From: Morella rubra
Taxonomy: Eukaryota; Streptophyta; Magnoliopsida; Fagales; Myricaceae
Assembly (NCBI GenBank): GCA_003952965.2
Contig: CM025855.1
Location: 21,143,122-21,207,121 of the forward strand
Reading direction: 5' to 3'
DNA: 64,000 bases
Below are positions 35,260 through 46,088 of the stretch, piece after piece. The notes under the pieces were generated by a model that saw only the letters and a list, made by a program, of their open reading frames with translations, was not told where the DNA came from and ran no database searches. Position 1 is the stretch's first letter, and each line of letters starts with the position of its first letter. The position numbers and the translations under genes were made by a program.

Positions 35260-37810
35260 GAAACTCAAATGATCAGACCCTTATACATCGAAACTGCTCA
35301 ACTGCATACTCCATATATAAGTTCCAAATCGCCTTAGAGGGCTTGTGACTTTAGTCTAGGAAAATGTATTCCTCAAAAGAGGTTAGAAAAGCCATAGTGA
35401 GAGAGTCGGAGTCCTTGTAAAAACCCCCGCCCCCATTTGTCCTGCTTTGACCTTTACATCTTACTCCAAATCCAACCTCACGTTGGGTTCCTGAATTATT
35501 AGAAAGAAAGTCCAATATCTTGGAACAATCAGTTTTAATATAATGTCCATAATTTTTTCTGCCTTAAAAGTTAAATCTTCTCGTCTTCCTCTTTTTTATA
35601 TGCTAAAAAAGTGACGTTTTGACACTTACTTTGGATTGATGTCCAGAAATTTGAAAGTTCCTTGCGTAGATGAGTGTTAAGTTACTATTAAAAACCTCGT
35701 TGCGAGGATCTTCCGTGAAAGAGGTGGCCACCAAGACTTTGAATCTTGTGGACGAAACTACCTACGCACATCGATCGACCAATCTGCTTTCCATACGCCA
35801 CCCAATTGGACGGACTATTTGGGTGGCGGCTAATAACTTTCCATAGTCGTAGGATTAATATCGAAGTTCGACCTAAAATCCGGATGCGAGATCTTCAACG
35901 TCGCTCTTGGACAAAGACAGCCACTTTTGAGCTGGGTTTGGTCTTCCGAGGAAATAATATCGGTTTGTTGTTGAACGGGTCGCCAATCCTGAATCACTGT
36001 TCTGTTCCCCTCTTTGACGAGTCCTTAGCTTCACCAGGTGGCCCTGTCATTTGCTCCTCAATAGCACCCGAATGATTCGGTAATGTGTTGGGATCTTTTA
36101 AGGATAAGTTCCTCCTGCTTTGCAAGGGCAACTTTGACATTGATAGTTCGTTTTCCTTACGGAAATGGTAGCTGCAATTCCTTCTAGTGAACCAATCAAT
36201 ACAAGCATGTTTGAACCTTCTTTTTGACCGGATGTCGTGAGGAGAGGTGTGGTTTGAAGCTCAAAAGCAAAAAGCCCCACCAAATGTGAAAGCTGGGAGA
36301 AGGATGGGGGAAATTGTCGTCTTCTTTTTTGAATTTGCAATTCCACATCGCCATCGCCACTCTGCATGATTGGCGCTATCATAATTTGTTCATTGTCACG
36401 TGTGCTATGTGGGGTTCCTCCGCGTTGGCTTCTAACACATCCAGGAGCTGCCCCTTGCAGCTCATGAGGAATCCAGGTGGGTAATGTAAATACAGAGATT
36501 GGATCATGAGGAATTGGTGCACTGTGGATAACTAATATGTGGTGGTCTTTCCATCTTTTGTCTCAATACGAAATAAGTTCAAAATACAAATGAATTACTC
36601 CATAAAAGGAGAAGTCTCAAAAACAAACGTCTTGCTTAGGGAAAAAATAAAAATAAAAAAACAAACTTCTTTTGGAGGATTGGAGGGTTATCGAGAAGGT
36701 CTGTAATTCACCACGAAACTACACGAGGGACTACGCGAAGTGAAGTCGTCTCTCAAAGGGTCTAAATGAAGTCAGCTTGTGACTGTTGGCGACTACGAGG
36801 AACTACACCAAACTTTGTCAATATTATTTTTTTTCAAAGTTTTTCAAGATTTTTTAGTTGGGTTCGAAATATATAATTCACGGCTCAAGATCTTCTCTAA
36901 TTTGAAGCCTTAATTTGATGGTCATATTCGGAGAGAACAAGAAATGCTGTAGAACTGATACTGTCTAATAATTAATACAAAAAATCTTGAATATTGTAGG
37001 AACCACACGGAGTATCTATCTATTTGAATTGAACCATCTAGAGTTATCTAACTCTAAATTAGAGAATATGCTGCACCCTCGTCTCGAACTATGCTACATG
37101 CGTGCATCAATTGTATACATATCCACATATGCTTCTTGCTGTCATTCTCAATGTGCATGCATGCGTCTTGCAAGGCAAAAGAAACAGAAAAATGGACAGA
37201 CGTGCAGGGTAGCTGATGCATCAGTTAGTGTTTTTGTGTTCTGCCAGGACGAGTCAGCAGCTAGCCAGCGGTCAACAGTCAATGCTATAACAACGTGTCA
37301 AGCCTGGGAGGGTGTGATTTAGTAACAATATAGAAATCAGGAACATAAAGTTTACTGATCAGCTAGGTTGGCATAATAAATCATAGCCAAATCATGACCA
37401 CGATCCTAAGATATAATAATAATATGATGAAATTTTACTAGTACATGGTTCTATGTGATAAAACAACAGGGCATGATTCTGTCAAATCTGGAAGAGAAAA
37501 GAAGTCCAGAGTCATGCAACCCACTTCCTAAAAAGTTAACGGGGGAGAAAACAATGCGCTGAGAAATCACTAATTAATTGAAGTGTCATGTTCTTTTCTG
37601 GACCATGAAGCTTGCTGTCACTGAAAACTTGGGGCTTGTAATTGTGTGCGTTGATTCTTCTTTCACGTGGAGGAGGATTGGAAGTTTCAAGTTTCTTCAG
37701 TCAAACAGCGAATGAGCAATCTCCTCTGATCACATGCTGAATGGCTCTGCAGAAGTTAAGTCGGCCATAATAGTTTATCTTGCCGGTAGATGTAAGATGA
37801 CTTAATCTAT
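35260..37810. other. left-arm region between ACR and the small gene, no recognised gene
   Basis: It holds the ACR 3' UTR and about 2 kb without recognisable genes. Frames at 35746-36075 (+, 109 codons), 36098-36382 (-, 94 codons) and 36987-37322 (+, 111 codons) have no motif I know. The 36098-36382 frame is changed by a one-base indel in the mirror copy (44964-45164), which argues against selection on it. Confidence 0.45.
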
Positions 37811-37815
37811 GTCCC

Positions 37816-37822
37816 TATATAA
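37816..37822 (+). promoter_or_regulatory. TATA box of the small gene, left copy
   Basis: TATATAA about 200 bp upstream of the ATG at 38022, followed by a CT-rich leader (CTCTCTCT near 37943), a common plant core-promoter and 5' UTR pattern. Confidence 0.5.
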
Positions 37823-38021
37823 CGTGCCATTCTCTCGCTAGCAAAAGAACTAGTTACCCAAAAGAAAAAAAAAAGAAAAAAGAAATGCGTCAGAACCTTC
37901 CAATAATTCATGACAAAGCCACGAAATTTTTTTATTTATTTTCTCTCTCTCTCTCTCTGCGCGCTAATACTAAGAGAATACATAAGGAGGTCGAATATCA
38001 TTAGGAAGAGGCGAAACCAAT

Positions 38022-38342
38022 ATGGAGGAGGGGTGTAGTGCTGAGTTTCCAGGCTTCCAAACTTGTGTTCACAAGGACGATTTTGTTTACAGAAGCTCTT
38101 TAAGCCGTTTGCAAAGGCGAGCTCCCTCCCCTCTTCAGCTTATAAAGCCAAGTACAGTCCCTTCCGCCTGCAACGGTCCACCAAAAACATTCGTTGGCAG
38201 TTCAAGCTCCTCCTCATCATCGTCATCAATGAATCCATTCTACTACAGTAAAGATCCCATACCTCTACTTTCGCCTCTTGCGTTGCCTTCTTTGCTTGAA
38301 TCTGCCTACGTACAAGAGGGAAATATAACGAAGTTTCATTGA
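38022..38342 (+). CDS. small uncharacterised Ser/Pro-rich protein, 106 aa (left copy)
   Basis: I cannot name it. It is a single-exon frame starting MEEGCSAEFPGFQTCVHKDD, followed by a basic RLQRRAP segment, a run of ten serines (about residues 60-69) and a hydrophobic Pro/Leu C-terminal part (PIPLLSPLALPSLLE). The start context ACCAATATGG is favourable, and a TATA box and CT-rich leader lie upstream. There is no signal peptide or membrane segment. The codon pattern and upstream signals make it more credible than the other short frames. Homologues would have to be found to confirm it. The copy in the right arm (42997-43317, minus strand) has the same peptide. Confidence 0.5.
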   Translation: MEEGCSAEFPGFQTCVHKDDFVYRSSLSRLQRRAPSPLQLIKPSTVPSACNGPPKTFVGSSSSSSSSSSMNPFYYSKDPIPLLSPLALPSLLESAYVQEGNITKFH

Positions 38343-38929
38343 ATATTCACAAGGCCGTCCATATCTATGATCTGAGGCATATATATATGTTTGATCTTTG
38401 TCCTGTAAAATTAGGCCACTGGTTTTATGTATATTGAGTAGATTTGCTATAGCGTCTTGTAATTGAGTTAACGCGTACAGGGTCGATGTTATTCCTCAAA
38501 GGCAGTGAGATTTTTTTCTCTCCTCTATTCCTTTTCTTTTTCCACTTGCTGTCGCGAGACAACTTTGCACTGATTGATTACTGCAATTACTGGCACTTTG
38601 TTTTGCAAGTTCCTTCGCGGCTTAATAAATAAGTTGCAGTTGGCCGGGGCTGCCTCAAAAGTTAAGCACCTTCCGGTGGATGCTGGTTGCTTGATGATTC
38701 TTGCAATAGAGATGACCTCGAAAAAACATCACACGCAGTTTTCCTTCTAGACGTTAGATGAAATTCAGCCCAGCATCGATCTGTGCAGGTTCTCCAAAGT
38801 GGAATTTCCACCTGTGAAGTGAATGAATACCAATATGGAAAGAATGATTCCTTTTCTTATTTGATTTCTTTCGCACAAGTGCATTTATATGAATAACTGT
38901 ACAAACACTGGACATTAAATACAATGACA

Positions 38930-39270
38930 GATTTGTAGGGATAGTTGTACAATTGAAAAAATATGAGCCTAAATCTTAGCAACCGTATCCCTGGTTTGCT
39001 TTTCAAGTTCTTGTGATTCAATATGCCCCTGTAAACTAAGCTGGAGGGATTGGACGTTTAGTTTGGATCGAAGAATTTGAAAATGTTGCGTAGATAAAGG
39101 CTTGGTGAAGATATTTGCAACTTGATGTTTGCTTGAAATAAATCGAATATCCAATTATTTAGCTGCCAAACGATTGCAAATAAAGTGAAAATCTATTTCA
39201 ATATGTTTTGTGCGATTGTGAAATACAGGATTGGAGGCGAGATAATTAGCACCAATATTAATCCATAATT
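38930..39270 (-). pseudogene. copia RNase H C-terminal fragment (left arm)
   Basis: The minus-strand frame 39154-38969 reads DIRFISSKHQVANIFTKPLS, then the FQILRSKLNV block and a stop, the conserved end of Ty1/copia polyproteins. Upstream, after an in-frame stop, [17 protein letters not shown] continues the same domain. Integrase and RT are absent, so it is a truncated remnant. Confidence 0.85.
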
Positions 39271-39631
39271 TTATGAGATTGTTCCGTAGGTGTCAAAGTG
39301 TGTTGTTCCGCTTCCTGAGATTGTTCCATAGCTTGCAAAGTTATATTGCCCCGAACCTACAGGGCATAAAAATACGACATCAGGCACATTCGAAATACAC
39401 AGATCTTAGAAGCGTCCAATTACAATCCGCAGCTTGATGTCGAAAATACTTTCTCGTAGAACACTCTGGAGCTGCATGCTCCTCGTCGCCTCACCCCAAC
39501 TCTAGTGGGCCCCAAGTGTCGGTCAGATACCTTACCCCCCTCCCTACTCCTCCCTCGTCCTTTTCCCCCCGCATCAAACGCCACCCTCGGTCGATGCACT
39601 CTACCTTCTCCCTTTTCCACCTTTCTCCTCC

Positions 39632-41707
39632 CACTACAAAAAAACAACTCTATCGTGGCGGTCGCTAAAAGATTTTTTAGCGGCGTTTTTTGCACTAATA
39701 GTGTCACCTTTAGCAGCGGTCTTTTTAGCGGCGGTCAGTAGACCCCCTTTAGCGGCGTTGTTTGTAAAACGCAGCTAAATGCCAAAATTTTAGCAGCGTT
39801 TTTTTTAAAAACGCAGCTATAGGTATAAGTGCAAAATTTTTTTTTTTAATTAAATTATAAGTTAATAATTATTTTATATATTATTTTATTCCTTTTAATA
39901 TACAATTTTATTTTGTCATGTATTTGAAAAATTTTATTTTAAGGGACCTACTTAATAAAATATGAAATTAGAAAGAGTGTTGTGAAAATTGAAGTTGTTA
40001 TATGGTCTTAGAGGCTATGATTTAGTCATTAGGTAGGTACATATATATAAAGTACTTAGGTTAATTAGCACATATCAATTATATAATAAACACATACTTT
40101 TAAATTATAAGTATTATATATTATTACTCCAACCTATTTTAATTAAGATTATTATACTAATTATAAAAAAGAGTATAAAGAATGTACATTGCTATGTATT
40201 TAATACAAAGGAGAAAGATTTTTAAATACTATTACAATTTACAGCTGATTTTAATTTACTAAAAACACATAACATGTATATAGCTTATTATTAAAAAAAC
40301 TGAAAAAGTTAGGGATAAAGAAGCCTCAACTCTTTATTAAACGGTGAGTTTCTATCCCTATGAAATAAGTATCCTCGCCGAACCCCCACTTTTGAAACGT
40401 CTGAAAAATCTCCAAGGCTATAAAAATTGAAGTTCTCATATGTATAATTTCATTTCCCGCGCGCAAAATATCTCCCTCCCTCTTCCTCTTTTATTCTCCG
40501 ATCGAAATCCCTCTTCTTCTTTTTTCATAATGCTCTCAGCCTCTCCGTCGAAATAATCTTTTAGTTTCCTCGTTGCTTTCCGGTGTATATGCTCCCTCCC
40601 ACCTTTGTCCATGGGCTGTCGGTAGCTGTATAGTGTTCATTGGTCTCAGATACGAACAAGCGGGAAAAACCGGAGGTCGTATTGGGGGTGGATAGGGTGA
40701 GGAAAAGAGAGAGATATGACAGCGGGGCCATGAGCCAAGGGTGGGAGAGAGGGGAGCGACGGGAGTGAGAGAAACTAAAAGAGATTTCGACGGAGAGGGA
40801 GAGCATTTGATGAAGAGAAAGAAGAAGAGGGATTTCGATCGGAGAATAAAAGAGGAAGAGGGAGGGAGATATTTTGCGCGCGGGAAATGAAATTATACAT
40901 ATGAGAACTTCAATTTTTATAGCCTTGGAGATTTTTCAGACGTTTCAAAAGTGGGGGTTCGGCGAGGATACTTATTTCATAGGGATAGAAACTCACCGTT
41001 TAATAAAGAGTTGAGGCTTCTTTATCCCTAACTTTTTCAGTTTTTTTAATAATAAGCTATATACATGTTATGTGTTTTTAGTAAATTAAAATCAGCTGTA
41101 AATTGTAATAGTATTTAAAAATCTTTCTCCTTTGTATTAAATACATAGCAATGTACATTCTTTATACTCTTTTTTATAATTAGTATAATAATCTTAATTA
41201 AAATAGGTTGGAGTAATAATATATAATACTTATAATTTAAAAGTATGTGTTTATTATATAATTGATATGTGCTAATTAACCTAAGTACTTTATATATATG
41301 TACCTACCTAATGACTAAATCATAGCCTCTAAGACCATATAACAACTTCAATTTTCACAACACTCTTTCTAATTTCATATTTTATTAAGTAGGTCCCTTA
41401 AAATAAAATTTTTCAAATACATGACAAAATAAAATTGTATATTAAAAGGAATAAAATAATATATAAATAATTATTAACTTATAATTTAATTAAAAAAAAA
41501 AATTTTGCACTTATACCTATAGCTGCGTTTTTAAAAAAAACGCTGCTAAAATTTTGGCATTTAGCTGCGTTTTACAAACAACGCCGCTAAAGGGAGTCTA
41601 CTGACCGCCGCTAAAAAGACCGCTGCTAAAGGTGACACTATTAGTGCAAAAAACGCCGCTAAAAAATCTTTTAGCGACCGCCACGATAGAGTTGTTTTTT
41701 TGTAGTG
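39632..41707. mobile_element. CACTA-family sequence at the palindrome centre, with two mirrored copies of the same end
   Basis: The left end begins CACTACAAAAAAAC (39632) and the right end is its reverse complement (to 41707). Both are followed inward by the same GCGGCGGT / TTTAGCAGCG subterminal motifs seen in the element at 5969-9133. The interiors (39660-40560 and 40780-41690) are reverse complements, so the two 'ends' are the same end twice. Flanking trinucleotides are TCC on the left and GGA on the right: mirror images, not a direct target duplication. This is therefore not an ordinary insertion but the inner part of the inverted duplication, with its breakpoint inside a CACTA element. 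Confidence 0.75.
40571..40770. other. unique spacer at the centre of the palindrome (about 200 bp)
   Basis: Arm symmetry stops around the TTTTAGTTTC / GAAACTAAAA pair (about 40560-40570 and 40773-40782). The sequence between is not palindromic. Its right part (GGCCATGAGC..GGGAGCGACGGGAG) is related to 8660-8700 in the other CACTA-like element, so the spacer is transposon body. No gene. Confidence 0.7.
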
Positions 41708-42069
41708 GGAGGAGAAAGGTGGAAAAGGGAGAAGGTAGAGTGCATCGACCGAGGGTGGCGTTTGATGCGGGGGGAAAAGGACGAGGGAGGAGTAGGGAGG
41801 GGGGTAAGGTATCTGACCGACACTTGGGGCCCACTAGAGTTGGGGTGAGGCGACGAGGAGCATGCAGCTCCAGAGTGTTCTACGAGAAAGTATTTTCGAC
41901 ATCAAGCTGCGGATTGTAATTGGACGCTTCTAAGATCTGTGTATTTCGAATGTGCCTGATGTCGTATTTTTATGCCCTGTAGGTTCGGGGCAATATAACT
42001 TTGCAAGCTATGGAACAATCTCAGGAAGCGGAACAACACACTTTGACACCTACGGAACAATCTCATAAA

Positions 42070-42410
42070 ATTATGGATTAATATTGGTGCTAATTATCTC
42101 GCCTCCAATCCTGTATTTCACAATCGCACAAAACATATTGAAATAGATTTTCACTTTATTTGCAATCGTTTGGCAGCTAAATAATTGGATATTCGATTTA
42201 TTTCAAGCAAACATCAAGTTGCAAATATCTTCACCAAGCCTTTATCTACGCAACATTTTCAAATTCTTCGATCCAAACTAAACGTCCAATCCCTCCAGCT
42301 TAGTTTACAGGGGCATATTGAATCACAAGAACTTGAAAAGCAAACCAGGGATACGGTTGCTAAGATTTAGGCTCATATTTTTTCAATTGTACAACTATCC
42401 CTACAAATCT
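42070..42410 (+). pseudogene. copia RNase H C-terminal fragment (right arm)
   Basis: Mirror copy of 38930-39270. The frame 42185-42370 has the same peptide (FISSKHQVANIFTKPLS). Truncated retroelement remnant. Confidence 0.85.
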
Positions 42411-42996
42411 GTCATTGTATTTAATGTCCAGTGTTTGTACAGTTATTCATATAAATGCACTTGTGCGAAAGAAATCAAATAAGAAAAGGAATCATTCTTT
42501 CCATATTGGTATTCATTCACTTCACAGGTGGAAATTCCACTTTGGAGAACCTGCACAGATCGATGCTGGGCTGAATTTCATCTAACGTCTAGAAGGAAAA
42601 CTGCGTGTGATGTTTTTTCGAGGTCATCTCTATTGCAAGAATCATCAAGCAACCAGCATCCACCGGAAGGTGCTTAACTTTTGAGGCAGCCCCGGCCAAC
42701 TGCAACTTATTTATTAAGCCGCGAAGGAACTTGCAAAACAAAGTGCCAGTAATTGCAGTAATCAATCAGTGCAAAGTTGTCTCGCGACAGCAAGTGGAAA
42801 AAGAAAAGGAATAGAGGAGAGAAAAAAATCTCACTGCCTTTGAGGAATAACATCGACCCTGTACGCGTTAACTCAATTACAAGACGCTATAGCAAATCTA
42901 CTCAATATACATAAAACCAGTGGCCTAATTTTACAGGACAAAGATCAAACATATATATATGCCTCAGATCATAGATATGGACGGCCTTGTGAATAT

Positions 42997-43317
42997 TCAA
43001 TGAAACTTCGTTATATTTCCCTCTTGTACGTAGGCAGATTCAAGCAAAGAAGGCAACGCAAGAGGCGAAAGTAGAGGTATGGGATCTTTACTGTAGTAGA
43101 ATGGATTCATTGATGACGATGATGAGGAGGAGCTTGAACTGCCAACGAATGTTTTTGGTGGACCGTTGCAGGCGGAAGGGACTGTACTTGGCTTTATAAG
43201 CTGAAGAGGGGAGGGAGCTCGCCTTTGCAAACGGCTTAAAGAGCTTCTGTAAACAAAATCGTCCTTGTGAACACAAGTTTGGAAGCCTGGAAACTCAGCA
43301 CTACACCCCTCCTCCAT
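42997..43317 (-). CDS. small uncharacterised Ser/Pro-rich protein, 106 aa (right copy)
   Basis: Mirror copy of the gene at 38022-38342, with the same peptide, the same serine run and the same C-terminal part. The upstream leader differs slightly: the (CT)n region near 43381-43410 has an altered flank and length. The two copies converge, with about 4.65 kb between their stop codons. Function unknown. Confidence 0.5.
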   Translation of the reverse strand: MEEGCSAEFPGFQTCVHKDDFVYRSSLSRLQRRAPSPLQLIKPSTVPSACNGPPKTFVGSSSSSSSSSSMNPFYYSKDPIPLLSPLALPSLLESAYVQEGNITKFH

Positions 43318-43519
43318 ATTGGTTTCGCCTCTTCCTAATGATATTCGACCTCCTTATGTATTCTCTTAGTATTAGCGCGCAGAGAGAGAGAGAGAGCGTG
43401 GAATATAAATAAAAAATTTTCGTGGCTTTGTCATGAATTATTGGAAGGTTCTGACGCATTTCTTTTTTCTTTTTTTTTTTCTTTTGGGTAACTAGTTCTT
43501 TTGCTAGCGAGAGAATGGC

Positions 43520-46088
43520 ACGTTATATAGGGACATAGATTTAAGTCATCTTACATCTACCGGCAAGATAAACTATTATGGCCGACTTAACTTCTGCAGA
43601 GCCATTCAGCATGTGATCAGAGGAGATTGCTCATTCGCTGTTTGACTGAAGAAACTTGAAACTTCCAATCCTCCTCCACGTGAAAGAAGAATCAACGCAC
43701 ACAATTACAAGCCCCAAGTTTTCAGTGACAGCAAGCTTCATGGTCCAGAAAAGAACATGACACTTCAATTAATTAGTGATTTCTCAGCGCATTGTTTTCT
43801 CCCCCGTTAACTTTTTAGGAAGTGGGTTGCATGACTCTGGACTTCTTTTCTCTTCCAGATTTGACAGAATCATGCCCTGTTGTTTTATCACATAGAACCA
43901 TGTACTAGTAAAATTTCATCATATTATTATTATATCTTAGGATCGTGGTCATGATTTGGCTATGATTTATTATGCCAACCTAGCTGATCAGTAAACTTTA
44001 TGTTCCTGATTTCTATATTGTTACTAAATCACACCCTCCCAGGCTTGACACGTTGTTATAGCATTGACTGTTGACCGCTGGCTAGCTGCTGACTCGTCCT
44101 GGCAGAACACAAAAACACTAACTGATGCATCAGCTACCCTGCACGTCTGTCCATTTTTCTGTTTCTTTTGCCTTGCAAGACGCATGCATGCACATTGAGA
44201 ATGACAGCAAGAAGCATATGTGGATATGTATACAATTGATGCACGCATGTAGCATAGTTCGAGACGAGGGTGCAGCATATTCTCTAATTTAGAGTTAGAT
44301 AACTCTAGATGGTTCAATTCAAATAGATAGATACTCCGTGTGGTTCCTACAATATTCAAGATTTTTTGTATTAATTATTAGACAGTATCAGTTCTACAGC
44401 ATTTCTTGTTCTCTCCGAATATGACCATCAAATTAAGGCTTCAAATTAGAGAAGATCTTGAGCCGTGAATTATATATTTCGAACCCAACTAAAAAATCTT
44501 GAAAAACTTTGAAAAAAAATAATATTGACAAAGTTTGGTGTAGTTCCTCGTAGTCGCCAACAGTCACAAGCTGACTTCATTTAGACCCTTTGAGAGACGA
44601 CTTCACTTCGCGTAGTCCCTCGTGTAGTTTCGTGGTGAATTACAGACCTTCTCGATAACCCTCCAATCCTCCAAAAGAAGTTTGTTTTTTTATTTTTATT
44701 TTTTCCCTAAGCAAGACGTTTGTTTTTGAGACTTCTCCTTTTATGGAGTAATTCATTTGTATTTTGAACTTATTTCGTATTGAGACAAAAGATGGAAAGA
44801 CCACCACATATTAGTTATCCACAGTGCACCAATTCCTCATGATCCAATCTCTGTATTTACATTACCCACCTGGATTCCTCATGAGCTGCAAGGGGCAGCT
44901 CCTGGATGTGTTAGAAGCCAACGCGGAGGAACCCCACATAGCACACGTGACAATGAACAAATTATGATAGCGCCAATCATGCAGAGTGGCGATGGCGATG
45001 TGGAATTGCAAATTCAAAAAAGAAGACGACAATTTCCCCCATCCTTCTCCCAGCTTTCACATTTGGTGGGGCTTTTTGCTTTTGAGCTTTCAAACCACAC
45101 CTCTCCTCACGACATCCGGTCAAAAAGAAGGTTCAAACATGCTTGTATTGGATTGGTTCACTAGAAGGAATTGCAGCTACCATTTCCGTAAGGAAAACGA
45201 ACTATCAATGTCAAAGTTGCCCTTGCAAAGCAGGAGGAACTTATCCTTAAAAGATCCCAACACATTACCGAATCATTCGGGTGCTATTGAGGAGCAAATG
45301 ACAGGGCCACCTGGTGAAGCTAAGGACTCGTCAAAGAGGGGAACAGAACAGTGATTCAGGATTGGCGACCCGTTCAACAACAAACCGATATTATTTCCTC
45401 GGAAGACCAAACCCAGCTCAAAAGTGGCTGTCTTTGTCCAAGAGCGACGTTGAAGATCTCGCATCCGGATTTTAGGTCGAACTTCGATATTAATCCTACG
45501 ACTATGGAAAGTTATTAGCCGCCACCCAAATAGTCCGTCCAATTGGGTGGCGTATGGAAAGCAGATTGGTCGATCGATGTGCGTAGGTAGTTTCGTCCAC
45601 AAGATTCAAAGTCTTGGTGGCCACCTCTTTCACGGAAGATCCTCGCAACGAGGTTTTTAATAGTAACTTAACACTCATCTACGCAAGGAACTTTCAAATT
45701 TCTGGACATCAATCCAAAGTAAGTGTCAAAACGTCACTTTTTTAGCATATAAAAAAGAGGAAGACGAGAAGATTTAACTTTTAAGGCAGAAAAAATTATG
45801 GACATTATATTAAAACTGATTGTTCCAAGATATTGGACTTTCTTTCTAATAATTCAGGAACCCAACGTGAGGTTGGATTTGGAGTAAGATGTAAAGGTCA
45901 AAGCAGGACAAATGGGGGCGGGGGTTTTTACAAGGACTCCGACTCTCTCACTATGGCTTTTCTAACCTCTTTTGAGGAATACATTTTCCTAGACTAAAGT
46001 CACAAGCCCTCTAAGGCGATTTGGAACTTATATATGGAGTATGCAGTTGAGCAGTTTCGATGTATAAGGGTCTGATCATTTGAGTTTC
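43520..46088. other. right-arm region between the small gene and ACR, no recognised gene
   Basis: Mirror of 35260-37810. Frames 44024-44359 (-), 44986-45354 (+, 122 codons) and 45273-45602 (-) have no recognised motif. The 122-codon frame exists only because of a one-base indel relative to the left arm. Confidence 0.45.

Larger units (their letters stand above)
25792..40570. repeat. left arm of a giant inverted repeat (about 14.8 kb)
   Basis: This arm is the reverse complement of about 40770-55529. Paired coordinates add up to a nearly constant value: 81321 at the outer tip, 81318 over 28.0-30.6 kb, 81348 over 31.6-36.0 kb, 81346 near 37 kb and 81339-81340 from 38.0 to 40.5 kb. The steps mark a few indels, the largest about 30 bp near 31.2 kb. 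All large open frames of one arm recur in the other with the same peptide sequence except where a small indel shifts the frame. Confidence 0.97.

Noticed and set aside
39632-41707. Central CACTA as a normal intact transposon insertion
   Set aside because: The flanks are mirror images rather than direct repeats and the halves are reverse complements, so it is one end duplicated by the palindrome.
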